A stretch of DNA of 64,000 nt, from contig SZWC01000546.1 of NCBI GenBank assembly GCA_023375785.1, forward strand, positions 150,219-214,218. Direction: 5' to 3'. This document shows positions 16,821 through 32,190 of the stretch, piece after piece. Under the pieces are notes generated by a model. The model was not told the origin of the DNA, did not search any database, and worked only from the letters and a program-made list of their open reading frames with translations. Both the position numbers and the translations under genes were made by a program. Positions within the stretch are counted from its first letter, which is position 1; every line of letters begins with the position of its first letter. This DNA is from Penium margaritaceum. Lineage: Eukaryota > Streptophyta > Zygnematophyceae > Desmidiales > Peniaceae.

Positions 16821-17294
16821 NNNNNNNNNNNNNNNNNNNNNNNNNNNNNNNNNNNNNNNNNNNNNNNNNNNNNNNNNNNNNNNNNNNNNNNNNNNNNNNN
16901 NNNNNNNNNNNNNNNNNNNNNNNNNNNNNNNNNNNNNNNNNNNNNNNNNNNNNNNNNNNNNNNNNNNNNNNNNNNNNNNNNNNNNNNNNNNNNNNNNNNN
17001 NNNNNNNNNNNNNNNNNNNNNNNNNNNNNNNNNNNNNNNNNNNNNNNNNNNNNNNNNNNNNNNNNNNNNNNNNNNNNNNNNNNNNNNNNNNNNNNNNNNN
17101 NNNNNNNNNNNNNNNNNNNNNNNNNNNNNNNNNNNNNNNNNNNNNNNNNNNNNNNNNNNNNNNNNNNNNNNNNNNNNNNNNNNNNNNNNNNNNNNNNNNN
17201 NNNNNNNNNNNNNNNNNNNNNNNNNNNNNNNNNNNNNNNNNNNNNNNNNNNNNNNNNNNNNNNNNNNNNNNNNNNNNNNNNNNNNNNNNNNNNN
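16821..17294. other. Assembly gap (474 N)
   Basis: A run of 474 unknown bases lies inside the satellite with the same repeat on both sides. Its true length is unknown. The apparent open frames crossing it have no meaning. Confidence 0.99.
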
Positions 17295-19000
17295 CACTTA
17301 GACAAACTTATACACACTTACACACACTTACACGCAGTTACACGCACTTACACGAACTTAAACCGCACTTACACGCACTTACACACACTGATATGCACTT
17401 ACACGCACTTACACGTATTTACACGCACTTACATAAACTTACACGTACTTACACGCACTTACACGCACTTCCACGCACTTACGTGCACTTACACGTACTT
17501 ACACGCACTTACTCACACTTACACACACTTACACACATAGTTACATGCACTTACATGCACGTACATATACTTACACGTACTTACGTGTACTTACACACAG
17601 GTACACGCTTTTACACACACGTATACGCACTAACAGACACTTACACGCACTTTTACACACTTACACGCACTTACACGCACTTACACACACTTACACGCAC
17701 TTACACACACTTACATGCACTAACACACACTTCTACATACTAACATGCACATACACAAACTTACACGTACTTACACCACACTTACATGCACTTACACATA
17801 CTTACACGCACTTACACGCACTTACACGCAATTAGACACAGTTACACGCACTTACACGCACTTATATGCACTTACACGCACTTACACTTACTTACACGTA
17901 CTTACACACACTTACACATACTTACACACACTTACACACACTTACACGTACCTACACGCACCTTTACATACTTACACGCACTTACGCGCACTTACACACA
18001 CTTACACACACTTACACGCTCTCATACACACTTACACATACTTACATACACTTACACGCATTTACATACACTTACACACACTTATACACACTTACATGCA
18101 CTTACACACACTTACAAGCAGTTACAAGCACTTATATGCACTTACACGTACTTACACGCTTTTAAATACACTTACACAAACTAACACACACTTACACACA
18201 CTTATATGCACTTATATGCACTTATACGCACTTACATGCACTTACACACACTTACATATACTTATACGCACTAACATGCACTTACATGCACTTACACCAC
18301 ACTTACACGTACTTACACACACTTACATGCACTTACACACACTTACACGTACTTACACATGCATACACGCACTTACACACACTTCTACATACTAACATGC
18401 ACTTACACGAACTTACACGCACTTACACCACACTTACATGCACTTACACATACTTACACGCACTTACACGCACTTACACGCACTTACACGAACTTACACG
18501 CACTTACACCACACTTACATGCACTTACACATACTTACACGCACTTACACGCACTTACACGCACTTACACGCACTTACACGCACTTAGACCCACTTACAC
18601 GTACTTACACACACTTGTATACACTTACACGCACTTACACGCACTTACATGTACTTACACGCACTTACATGCACTAAGACACACTTACACACACTTACAC
18701 AAGCTTACACGTACTTACACGCACTTACACACACTTACACGAACTTACATGTACTTACACACACTTACATATACTCACACACACTTACACGCACTTACAC
18801 ACACTTATACACACTTACACACTCTCACACGCTCTTGCACGCCCTTACACGCACTTATACATACTTACTTGCACTTACATGCACTTACACGCACTTACAC
18901 GTACTTTCACGCATTTACACGCACTTACACAAACTTACACACACTTACATGTACTTAAACACACTTACACACACTTACACATACCGACACACACTTACAC

Positions 19001-19500
19001 GTACTTATACACACTTACACGCACTTACACATACTTACACGCACTCACACGCACTCACACGCACTTACATGCACTTACACGCACTTATACGCACTTATAC
19101 GCCCTTACATGCACTTATTCATACTTACATGCACTTACACATACTTACACACACTTACACGCACGTATACGCACTTACACGCACTTACATGCACTTACAC
19201 GCACTTACACGCACTTACATGCACTTACACACACTTACACACACTTACACACACTTACACGCACTTATACACACTTACACGCACTTACACATACTTACAC
19301 GCACTTACACGCACTCACACGCACTTACATGCACTTACACGCACTTATACGCACTTATACGCCCTTACATGCACTTATTCATACTTACATGCACTTACAC
19401 ATACTTACACACACTTACACGCACGTATACGCACTTACACGCACTTACATGCACTTACACGCACTTACACGCACTTACATGCACTTACACACACTTACAC
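19001..19500 (+). repeat. 260-bp tandem duplication next to element copy 3
   Basis: The marker run 'gcacttatacgcccttacat' plus 'gcacttattcatac' occurs at 19091-19130 and again 260 bp later. Block 2 has one copy at the corresponding place (about 14530-14560), so the duplication arose after the two higher-order copies separated, or was lost from the other. Confidence 0.75.
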
Positions 19501-19604
19501 ACACTTACACACACATATATGCTTTTACACACACTTACACGCACTAACACGCACTTACACCCACTTACACGCACTTACATGCACTTACACGCACTTACAC
19601 ATAG

Positions 19605-19983
19605 GCATGAGAATCCGGATATATTCGTCCCTTTTTGGACGTATCCGCAATCCGGATATATTCACCAGTCAGGTATCCGCTATCCAGATAGTTGCCTCAA
19701 ATATCCAGATACTTACGGATACTTGCGGATACTTTCACTATCCGGAAAGTTTAACGGATAGAAGTACGGATACATCCGGATACTTGTATGGATACCAGCG
19801 TATACCTGCGGATACTCACCGACACCTTCAGAAAAAGCCACATATCTCCAGCTGATATCCACATCCGGATACATCCGGATGTATCCGGATATCCTTCTAA
19901 GTTATTTTCCAGGGACTATCCGCTATCCGGATACTGGACGGATAGTGCGGATACCCCGGATAGCGGATATTGTTTTCTCATGC
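19605..19983 (+). mobile_element. TATCCG-rich inverted-repeat element, copy 3 (complete)
   Basis: 379 bp with a perfect 9-bp terminal inverted repeat, GCATGAGAA (19605-19613) and TTCTCATGC (19975-19983). ATA lies just outside both ends (acacATAg on the left, ATAcgt on the right), a possible 3-bp target duplication, though in this satellite that match could be chance. The interior has about 25 TATCCG/CGGATA hexamers in the two orientations. No transposase is encoded. The start could be one base further left. Confidence 0.75.
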
Positions 19984-22900
19984 ATACGTATACGCACTTA
20001 CACGATCTTACACACACTTCAAACACACTTACACGCACTTACATGCACTTACATGCACTTACACGTACTTACACGCACTTAGACGCACTTAGACGCACTT
20101 ACACGCACTTACACGTACTTACACGCACTTACACACACCTACACGGACTTACACACACTTACATGAACTTACACAAAACTACACCCACTTTAACTGTACT
20201 TACACGCACCTACACACACTTACACACACTTACACATACTTACACGCACTTATACGCACTTACACACACTTACATGAATTCAAACTGCACTTACACACGC
20301 TTACATACACTTACACGTACTTACATGCACTTACACGCACTTTTAGCACTTACACACACTTACACATACTTACACGCACTTACACGTACTTACACGCACT
20401 TACACACACTTACACACACTTACACGTACTTACACGCCCTTACACTCACTTACACAAACTTAAACTGCACTTACACACACTTACATGCACTTACATGCTC
20501 TTACACGTACTCACACGTACTAACACGCAGGTACACGTACTTATACACACTTACATGCACTTACACGCATTTACATACACTTACACGCACTTACACATAC
20601 TTACACGCACTTACACGTACTTACACGTACTTACACGCACTTACATGCACTTACACACACTTACACAAACTTACATTCACTTACACGAACTTACACATAC
20701 TTACACCTACTTACACATACTTACACGTACTTACACGCACTTACATGCACTTACATGCACTTACACGTACTTACACGTACTTACACACACTTACACACAC
20801 TTCCATGCACTTACACGTACTTACACACACTAACATGCACTTACACATACTTACACGTACTTACACGCGCTTACACATACTTACACGCACTTACATGAAC
20901 TTACACGCACGTACACGTACTTACACGCACTTACATGCACTTACATGCACTTACACGTACTTACACGTACTTACACACACTTACACACACTTCCATGCAC
21001 TTACACGTACTTACACACACTAACATGCACTTACACACACACGTACTTATACGTACTTAGATGTACTTACACACATGTACACGCACTTACACACACTTAC
21101 TGGCACTTACACGCACTTACATGCACTTTCACATACTTATACGCCCTTACAGGAACTAACACATACTTACACGAACTAACACGTACTTACACGCGCTTAC
21201 ACATACTTACACGCACTTACATGCACGTAAACGCAGTTACATGCAGCTACACGTACTTACACGTACTTATACATACTTATACGCACTTTCTTGTACTTAC
21301 ACGCACTTACACGCACTTACACACACTTATCGCACTTACACGCACTTACACGAACTTACAGAAACTTACATGCACTTACACGCACATACACACACTTACA
21401 TGCACTTACACGCACTTACACGCACTTGCACACTCTTACACGCTCTGATACGACCTTACACGCACTTACACATTATTACATGCACTTACACGTACTTACA
21501 TGCACTTCACATACTTACACGCATTTACACATACTTACACAAACGTACACGCACTTACACATACTGACACACATTTACACACATTTACATGCACTTATAC
21601 AAACTTGTACGTACTTACACGCACTTACACATACTTACATGCACTTATACGCACTTACACGCACTTACATGCACTTACACGTACTTACATGCACTTACAC
21701 GCACTTACATGCACTTACACACACTTACCAGCACTAAAACGCTTTTACACACACTTACACGCACTAACACGCACTTACACATACTTACACGTACTTACAC
21801 GCACTTACACGCACTTATACGTACTTACATGCACTTACACGCACTTACACATACTTGAACGTACTTACACGCACTTACACAAACTTACACACACTTAAAC
21901 CACACTTACACGCACTTACATGCACTTACACGCACTTACATGCACTTACACGTACTTACACAAACTTACACACACTTACACGTACTTACATACACTTACA
22001 CGCACTTATACGCACTTACATGCACTTACACACACTTACACGTACCTACACGCACCTACACGCACTTACACAAACTTAAACCGCACTTACACGCACTTAC
22101 ACACACTTATATGCACTTACACGCACTTACACATATTTACACGCACTTACATAAACTTACATGTACTTACACGCACTTACACGCACTTCCACGCACTTAC
22201 GTGCACTTACACGTACTTACACGTACTTACTCACACTTACACGCACTTACACACATACTTACATGCACTTACATGCACGTACATATATTTACACGCACTT
22301 ACGTGTACATACACACAGGTACACGCTTTTACACACACGTATACGCACTAACAGACACTTACAAGCACTTATACACACTTATACGCACTTACACGCAATT
22401 ACACACACTTACACGCACTTACACACACTTACATGCACTTACACACACTTCTACATACTAACATGCACTTTCACAAACTTACACGCACTTACACCACACT
22501 TACATGCACTTACACATACTTACACGCACTTACACGCACTTACACGCACTTACACGCACTTAGACGCAGTTACACGCACTTACACGCACTTATATGCACT
22601 TACACTCACTAACACTTACTTACACGTACTTACACACACTTACACATTCTTACACACACTTACACACACTTACACGTACCTACACGCACCTTTACACACT
22701 TACACGCACTTACACGCACTTACACACACTTACACACACTTACATGCTCTCATACACACTTACACATACGTACATACACTTACACGCATTTACATACACT
22801 TACACACACTTGTACACACTTACACGCACTTACACGTACTTACACGCACTTACATGCACTTACACGCACTTACATGCACTTACACGTACTTCCACACACT

Positions 22901-23009
22901 TACACACACTTATACGCTTTTATACACACTTACACGCACTAACACGCACTTACACCCACTTACATGCACCTACATGTACTTACACGCACTTACACGCACT
23001 TACACATAG
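19984..23009 (+). repeat. 10-bp satellite array, block 4
   Basis: About 3 kb of ACTTACACGC-family monomers between element copies 3 and 4. The left 1.6 kb parallels the sequence following copy 2, including 'gctctgatacgacc' at about 21443. The right part (about 22080-22960) parallels 17295-18300 and 26010-27200, with markers 'cttacgtgcac' and 'gctctcatacac'. It is a gap-free version of the higher-order repeat, so its 3.4-kb period is the best measured unit length. No gene is seen. Confidence 0.95.
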
Positions 23010-23388
23010 GCATGAGAATCCGGATACATTCATCCCTTTTTTGGGGTATCCGCAATCCGGATACATTCACTAGTCAGGTATCCGCTACCCGGATAGTTGC
23101 CTCAAATATCCGGATACTTACGGATACTTGCGGGTACTTTCACTATCCGGAAAGTTCAACGGATAGAAGTACGGATACATCCGGATACTTGTATGGATAC
23201 CAGCGTATACCTCCGGATACTCACCGACACCTTCAGAAAAAGCCACATATCTCCAGCTGATATCCACATCTGGATACATCCGGATGTATCCGGATATCCT
23301 TCTAAGTTATTATCCAGGGACTATCCGCTATCCGGATACTGGACGAATAGTGCGGAAACCCCGGATAGCGGATATTGTTTTCTCATGC
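23010..23388 (+). mobile_element. TATCCG-rich inverted-repeat element, copy 4 (complete)
   Basis: 379 bp with GCATGAGAA (23010-23018) and TTCTCATGC (23380-23388) as perfect terminal inverted repeats. It differs from copy 3 by scattered point changes, for example GGATACATTC for GGATATATTC near the left end. It keeps the length and hexamer layout. The flanking satellite is the shared higher-order signature, so it descends from the same insertion. Confidence 0.75.
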
Positions 23389-26300
23389 ATACGTATACGC
23401 ACTTACACAATCTTACACACACTTCAAACACACTTACACGCACTTACATGCACTTACATGCACTTACACGTACTTACACGCACTTAGACGCACTTAGACG
23501 CACTTACACGCACTTACACGCACTTACACGCACTTACACGCACTTACACGCACTTACACACACTTACATGAACTTATACAGAACTGCACCCACTTTAACT
23601 ACACTTACACGCACCTACACACGCTTACACGCACTTACACATACTTACACACACTTACACGCACTTACAGACACTTACATGAATTTAAACTGCACTTACA
23701 CACACATATATGCACTTATACGTACTTATATGTACTTACATGCACTTTTAGCACTTACACACACTTATACGTACTTATACGTACTTACACATACTTACAC
23801 GCACATACACACACTTACACAAACTTACACGTACTTACATGCACTTACACTCACTTACACGAACTCAAACTGCAGTTACACACACACTTACATGCACTTA
23901 CATGCTCTTACACGTACTCACACGTACTAACATGCACGTACACGCACTTACACGCACTTACACGCACTTACACATACTTACACGCACTTACACGTACTTA
24001 CACGTACTTACACGTACTTACATGCACTTACACACACTTACACGAACTTACATTCACTTACACAAACTAACACGTACTTACACGCACTTATACGTACTTA
24101 CACGCACTTACATGTACTTACATGCACTTTTATGCACTTACATGCTCTTACACGTACTCACACGTACTAACACGCACGTACACGCACTTATACACACTTA
24201 CATGCACTTACACGCATTTACACGCACTTACACGCACTTACACATACTTACACGCACTTACACGTACTTACACGTACTTACACGTACTTACATGCACTTA
24301 CACACACTTACACGAACTTACATTCACTTACACAAACTAACACGTACTTACACGCACTTATACGTACTTACACGCACTTACATGTACTTACATGCACTTT
24401 TATGCACTTACACAAACTTACACGCACTTACACGCACTTACACACACTTACACGCACTTACACGCACTTACACGCACTTGCACAAACTTACATTCAGTTA
24501 CACAAACTTACACATACTTACACGTACTTACACACACTTACACGTACTTACACGCACTTACATGCACTATCATGCACTTACACGTACTTACACGTACTTA
24601 CACACACTTACACACACTTCCATGCACTTACACGTACTTACACACACTAACATGCAGTTACACACACTGACATGTACTTATACGTACTTACATGTACTTA
24701 CACACACGTACACGCACTTACACACACTTACACGCACTTACACGTACTTACATGCACTTACACATACTTACACACACTTACAGGAACTTATACATACTTA
24801 CACGAACTAACACGTACTTACACGTGCTTACACATACTTACACGCACTTACATGCACGTTAACGCAGTTACACGCAGTTACACTCACTTACACGTACTTA
24901 CACAAACTTACATGCACTTTCTTGTACTTACACGCACTTACACGTACTTACACGTACTTACACGCACTTACACGCACTTAAACAAACTCACAGGCACTTA
25001 CATGCACTTACACGCACATACAAACACTTACATGCACTCACACGCACTTACACGTACTTACACATTCTTACACGCTCTGATACGACCTTACACACACTTA
25101 CACATAATTACATGCACTTACACGTACTTACATGCACTTACACATACTTACACGCATTTACACGTACTTACATGCACTTACACGCAGTTACACGTACTTA
25201 CACAAACGTACACGCACTTACACATACTGACACGCACTTACACATACCTACACGCACTTATACAAAATTATACATACTTATACGCACTTACACATACTTA
25301 CACGCACTTACACGCACTTACACGAACTTACATGTACTTACACGTACTTACATGCACTTACACGCACTTACATGCACTTACACACACTTACATACACTTA
25401 CACGCTTTTACACACACTTACACGCACTAACACGTACTTACACATACTTACACGTACTTACACGCACTTACACGCACTTAGACGTACTTATATGCACTTA
25501 CACGTACTTACACGTACTTGAACGTACTTACACGCACTTACACGAACTTACACACACTTAAACCACACTTAATCGCACTTACATACACTTACACACACTT
25601 ACATGCATTTATACATACTTACACACACTTACACACACTTACACGCCCTCACATGCACTTACACACACTTATACGCACTTACATGCACTTACACACACTT
25701 ACACGCACCTACACGCACCTACACGCACTTACATGTACTTACATGTACTTACACGCACATACATACACTTACACCCACATACACACACTAACACGTACTT
25801 GCACACACTTACACACACTTACACACACTTACATGCACGTACGCTCACTTACGCGTACTTAGTTGCACTTACACTCACTTACACGCACTTATACGCACTT
25901 AAATGCACTTGTACGAACTTACACAAAATTACACCCACTTAAACTGTACTTACACGCACTTACACGCACTTAGACGCACTTATACACACTTACATACACT
26001 TACATGCAGTTACACGCACTTACACGAACTTAAGCCGCACTTACACGCACTTATACACACTTATATTTACTTACACGCACTTATACGTATTTACACGCAC
26101 TTACATTATCTTACACATACTTACACGCACTTACACGCACTTCCACGTACTTACGTACACTTACACGCACTTACATGCACTTACACACACTTACACGCAC
26201 TTACACACATACTTACATGCACTTACATGCACGTACATGCACTTACACGTACTTACATGTACTTACACACACTTACACGCTTTTACACATGCTTATACGC

Positions 26301-27232
26301 ACTAACAGACCCTTACACGCACTTATACACACTTACACGCACTTACACGTACTTACATACACTTACATGCACTCACACACTTACATGCACTTACACACAC
26401 TTCTACATACTTATATGCACTTACACGAACTTACACATACTTACACCACACTTACATGCACTTACACATACTTACACGTACTTACACGCACTTACAAGCA
26501 CTTACACGCACTTAGACGCAGTTACACACACTTACACGCACTTATATGCACTTACACGCACTTACACTTACTTACACGTACTTACAGGCACTTACACGTA
26601 TTCACACACACTTACACACACTTACTCATACCTACACGTACCTATACACACTTACACGCACTTACACGCACTTACACGTACTTACACGCACTTACACGCA
26701 CTTACACGCACTTACACGCACTTACACGTACTTACACACACTTCCACATACTTACATACACTTACACGCACTTACATACACTTACACACACTTATACATG
26801 CTTACATGCACTTACACACACTTACAAGCACTTACAAGCACTTATACGCACTTACACGTACTTACACATTTTTACATACACTTACACGCACTATAACGTA
26901 CTTACACGCACTGACACGTAATTATATGCACTTATATGCACTTATACGCACTTACACACACTTACACACACTTACATATACTTATACGCACTAACATGCA
27001 CTTACACGCATTTACACCACACTTACACGCACTTACACGTACTTCCACGCACTTAAACACACTTATACGCACTTACTCTTACTTATACGCATTTATACGC
27101 ACTTATACATACTTAAACGCACTTACATGCACTTACATGCACTTACACACACTTATACGCACTAACACGCACTTACATCCACTTACACGCACTTACATGC
27201 ACTTACACGTACTTACACGCACTTACACATAG
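23389..27232 (+). repeat. 10-bp satellite array, block 5
   Basis: About 3.8 kb of ACTTACACGC-family monomers between element copies 4 and 5. It opens with the shared post-element signature. An imperfect duplication of period about 270 at roughly 23900-24410 is marked by paired 'acgaacttacattcactt' and 'catgcacttttatgcac' strings. 'gctctgatacgacc' recurs at about 25076, as in blocks 3, 4 and 6. No gene is seen. Confidence 0.95.
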
Positions 27233-27611
27233 GCATGAGAATCCGGATATATTCGTCCCTTTTTGGAGGTATCCGCAATCCGGATATATTCACCAGTCAG
27301 GTATCCGCTATCCGGATAGTTGCCTCAAATATCCGGATACTTACGGATACTTGCAGATACTTTCACTATCCGGAAATTTCAACGGATAGAAGTACGGATA
27401 CATCTGGATACTTGTATGGATACCAACGGATACCTCCGGATACTCACGGACACCTTCAGAAAAAGCCACATATCTCCAGCTGATATCCACATCCGGATAC
27501 ATCCGGATGTATCCGGATATCCTTCTAAGTTGTTTTCCAGGTACTATCCGCTATCCGGATACTGGACGGATAGTGCGGATACCCCGGATAGCGGATATTT
27601 TTTCCTCATGC
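27233..27611 (+). mobile_element. TATCCG-rich inverted-repeat element, copy 5 (complete)
   Basis: 379 bp. The left end is GCATGAGAA (27233-27241) and the right end TTCCTCATGC, with one change inside the inverted repeat. The interior is as in copies 2-4. It is the last copy in the window: none is seen in the following 35 kb of satellite, so the element marks only the left-hand higher-order repeat family. Confidence 0.75.
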
Positions 27612-29330
27612 ATACTTATACGCACTTACACGATCTTACACACACTTCAAACACACTTACACGCACGTACACGCACTTACATGCACTTACATGCACTTAC
27701 ACGTACTCACACGCACTTAGACGCACTCATACGCACTTAGACGCACTTAGACGCACTTGCACGCACTTACACGTACTTACACGCACTTACACACACTTAC
27801 ACGCACTTACACACACTTACATGAACTTACACAAAACTACACCCACTTTAACTGCACTTGCATGCACCTACACACACTTACACGCACTTACACATACTTA
27901 CACGCACTTACACGTACTTACACACACTTACATGAATTTAAACAGCACTTACATACACTTACATGCACTTACACGTACTTACATGCACTTACACGCACTT
28001 TTAGCAATTACACGTACTTACACGCACTTACACGCACTTACACGTACTTACATGCACTTACACGCACTTACACACACTTACACGTACTTACACGTACTTA
28101 CACTCACTTACACGAACTGAAACTGCACTTATACACACTTACATGCACTTACACGCTCTTACACGTACTCACAAGTACTAAAACACACTTGTACGCACTT
28201 ATACACACCTACATGCACTTACACGCACTTACCTGTACTTACACGCACTTACACATACTTACACTCACTTACACGCACTTACACGTACTTACATGCACTT
28301 ACATGCACTTACACACACTTACACAACCTTACAGTCACTTACACAAACTAACACGTACTTACACGCACTTACACATACTTACACGTACTTACATGTACTT
28401 ACACACACTTTCATGCACTTACACACACTTACACGCACTTACACGCACTTACACGCACTTACACCCACTTACACGCACTTACATGCACTTACACGCACTT
28501 ACACGCACTTACACGAACTTACATTCACTTACACAAACTTACAAATACTTACACGTACTTACACACATTTACACGTACTTACACACACTTACATGCACTT
28601 ACATGCACTTACACGTACTTACACACACTTACACATACTTCCATGCACTTACACGTACTTACACACACTAACATGCACTTACACACACTTACACGTACTT
28701 ATACATACTTACATATACTTACACACACGTACACGCACTTACACACACTTATACACACTTACACACACTTACACGCACTTACATGCACTTACACCTACTT
28801 ACACACACTTACAGGACCTTACACATACTTATGAAAACTAACACGTACTTACACACGCTTATACGTACTTACACGCACTTACATGCACGTAAACGCAGTT
28901 ACACACACTTACACGCACTTACACGTACTTACACATACTTACACGCACTTTCTTGCACTTACACGCACTTATACGCACTTACACGCACTTACACGCACTT
29001 ACACGTACTTACACGCAGTTACACAAACTTAGAGGCACTTACATGCACCTACACGCACATACACGCACTTACACACTCTTACACGCTCTGATACGACCTT
29101 ACACGCACTTATACATGATTACATGCACTTACATGTACTTACATGCACTTACACACACTTACACGCATTTACACGAACTTACACAAACGTACACGCACTT
29201 ACACGTACTGACACGCACTTACACACACTTACACGTACTTATACAAACGTATACGTACTTACACGCACTTACACACACTTACACGCACTTACACGCACTT
29301 ACACGCACTTACATGCACTTACATGTACTC

Positions 29331-29811
29331 ACATGCACTTACACGCACTTACATGCACTTACACACACTTATACGCACTTATATGCTTTTACACACACTT
29401 ACACGCACAAACACACACTAATACATACTTACACGTACTTACACGCACTTACACGCACTTACACGTACTTACACGCCCTTACACGTACTTACACATACTT
29501 GAACGTACTTACACGCACTTACATGAACTTACACACACTTAAACCACACTTACACGCACTTACATGCACTTACACGCACTTACACGCACTTACATGCACT
29601 TACACACACTTATACGCACTTATATGCTTTTACACACACTTACACGCACAAACTCACACTAATACATACTTACACGTACTTACACGCACTTACACGCACT
29701 TACACGTACTTACACGCCCTTACACGTACTTACACATACTTGAACGTACTTACACGCACTTACATGAACTTACACACACTTAAACCACACTTACACGCAC
29801 TTACATGCACT
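29331..29811 (+). repeat. 241-bp tandem duplication within the satellite
   Basis: The irregular string 'cttatatgcttttacacac' followed by 'cgcacaaac' occurs at about 29379 and 29620. Both copies end in 'acatgaacttacacacactt' plus the 11-mer 'aaaccac'. The copies differ at only a few bases, indicating a recent event. Confidence 0.8.
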
Positions 29812-31059
29812 TACACGCACATACATGCACTTACACGTACTTACACACACGTACACATACTTACACACACTTACATGCACTTATACACACTTACACGCAC
29901 TTACATGCACTTACATGCACTTATACGCACTTACATGCACTTACACACACTTACACGCACCTACACGTACCTACACACACTTACACACACTTACATGTAC
30001 TTACACGCACTTACACACACTTACACACACATACACACACTAATACATACATGCAGATACTTACACACACTTACACGTACTTACACGCACTTACGCGCAC
30101 TTACGCGTACTTAGTTGCACTTACACTCACTCACACGTACTTATACGCACTTACACGCACTTGTACGAACTTACACGAACTTACACCCACTTAAACTGCA
30201 CTTACACGTACTTACACGCACGTAGACGCACTTATACACACTTATACACACTTACACGTACTTACACGCACTTACACAAACTTAAACCGCACTTACACGC
30301 ACTTATACATACTTATATGCACTTACACGTACTTACACACAGTTATACGCACTTACATAAACTTACACCTACTTACACGCACTTACATGCACTTACACGC
30401 ACTTACTCGCACTTACGTGTAGTTACACGCACTTACACGCACTTACACACACTTACACGTACTTACACTTACTTACATGTACTTACATGCACTTACATGC
30501 ACTTACACGCACATACATGTACTTACACATACTTACACACTTTTACACACACTAATACGCACTAACAGACACTTACACGCACTTATACGCACTAACACAC
30601 ACTTACACGCACTTACACACACTTACACACACTTATACACACGTACACACACTTACACACACTTCTATATACTAACATGCACTTACACAAACTTATACGC
30701 ACTTATACCACACTTACATGCACTTACACATACTTACATGCACTTACACACACTTGCACACACTTACACGTACTTAGACGTACTTACAGGCACTTACACG
30801 CACTTACATGCACTTACACGTACTTACACGCACTTACACGTACTTACACGCACTTATACGCACTTACACACACGTACACATCCTTACACGTCCCTACATG
30901 CACCTACACATACTTACACGCACTTACACGCACTTACACGTACTTACACGCACTTACACGCACTTACACATACTTACACACACTTGCACACACTTACACG
31001 TACTTACACATACTTACATGCACTTATACGCACTTATATGTACTTTTATACACTTATAC

Positions 31060-32190
31060 GCACTTACACACACTTACACACACTTACATACACTTATACG
31101 CACTAACACGCACTTACACGCATTTACACCACAATTACACGCTTTTACACGCACTTATACGCAGTTATACACACTTACACTTACTTATATGCACTTATAT
31201 GCACTTATACGCACTTAAACGCACTTACATGCACTTACATGCGCTTAGACGCACCTACACATACTTACACCCACTTACACGTACGTACACACACTTACAT
31301 GTACTTACACGTACTTATACGCACCTACACGTACTTATATGCACTTACACGCACTTACATGCACTTACACACACTTACACCCACTTATACATACGTACAC
31401 ATACTTACACACACTTACACACACTTACACGCACTTACATGCACTTACACGTACTTACACGCACTTACACGTACTTACACGCACTTACACGTACTTACAC
31501 GCACTTACACGTACTTACACGCACTTACACGTACTTACACGCACTTACACGTACTTACACGCACTTACACGTACTTACACGCACTTACACGTACTTACAC
31601 GCACTTACACGTACTTACACGCACTTACACGTACTTACACGCACTTACACGTACTTACACGCACTTACACGTACTTACACGCACTTACACGTACTTACAC
31701 GCACTTACACGTACTTACACGCACTTACACGTACTTACACGCACTTACACGCACTTACATGCACTTACACACACTTACACCCACTTATACATACGTACAC
31801 ATACTTACACACACTTACACACACTTACATACACTTATACGCACTAACACGCACTTACACGCATTTACACCACAATTACACGCTTTTACACGCACTTATA
31901 CGCAGTTATACACACTTACACTTACTTATAAGCACTTATATGCACTTATACGCACTTAAACGCACTTACATGCACTTACATGCGCTTAGACGCACCTACA
32001 CATACTTACACGCACTTACACGTACGTACACACACTTACATGTACTTACACGTACTTATACGCACCTACACGTACTTATATGCACTTACACGCACTTACA
32101 TGCACTTACACACACTTACACCCACTTATACATACGTACACATACTTACACACACTTACACACACTTAAACACACTTACACACACTTATA
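31060..32190 (+). repeat. 741-bp duplication enclosing a 20-bp homogenised island
   Basis: The unusual string 'catttacaccacaattac' occurs at 31121 and 31862, an offset of 741. Each copy is followed by 'tgcgcttagacgcacctac' and by 'cccacttatacatacgtac'. The first copy flanks the 20-bp array at 31441-31740. The array and the outer duplication are thus nested. Confidence 0.75.
31441..31740 (+). repeat. Homogenised 20-bp dimer array, 15 perfect copies
   Basis: Fifteen uninterrupted identical copies of the dimer GCACTTACAC-GTACTTACAC, strictly alternating two monomer variants. The surrounding satellite mixes five or more variants irregularly, so perfect alternation over 300 bp points to recent slippage or unequal exchange of a dimer. 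Confidence 0.95.

Larger units (their letters stand above)
15158..19604 (+). repeat. 10-bp satellite array, block 3 (contains an assembly gap)
   Basis: About 4.4 kb of ACTTACACGC-family monomers, with a 474-base run of N at 16821-17294. The first ~1.5 kb closely matches the sequence after element copies 3, 4 and 5, starting with the 'cttcaaacacacttacacgc' signature and paired 'cttagacgc' monomers. A duplication of period 150 at about 16420-16700 is marked by 'gctctgatac' at 16431 and 16581. A duplication of period 260 at about 19000-19500 is marked by 'gcccttacat' at 19101 and 19361. No gene is seen. Confidence 0.95.

Noticed and set aside
16805-17317. Minus-strand open frames across the N runs (also near 33342-33569)
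   Set aside because: They consist almost wholly of unknown residues from assembly gaps.
23901-24180. Small RNA or tRNA-like structures in the array
   Set aside because: The satellite + strand has too little G for stable folds, and no cloverleaf or box motifs were seen.
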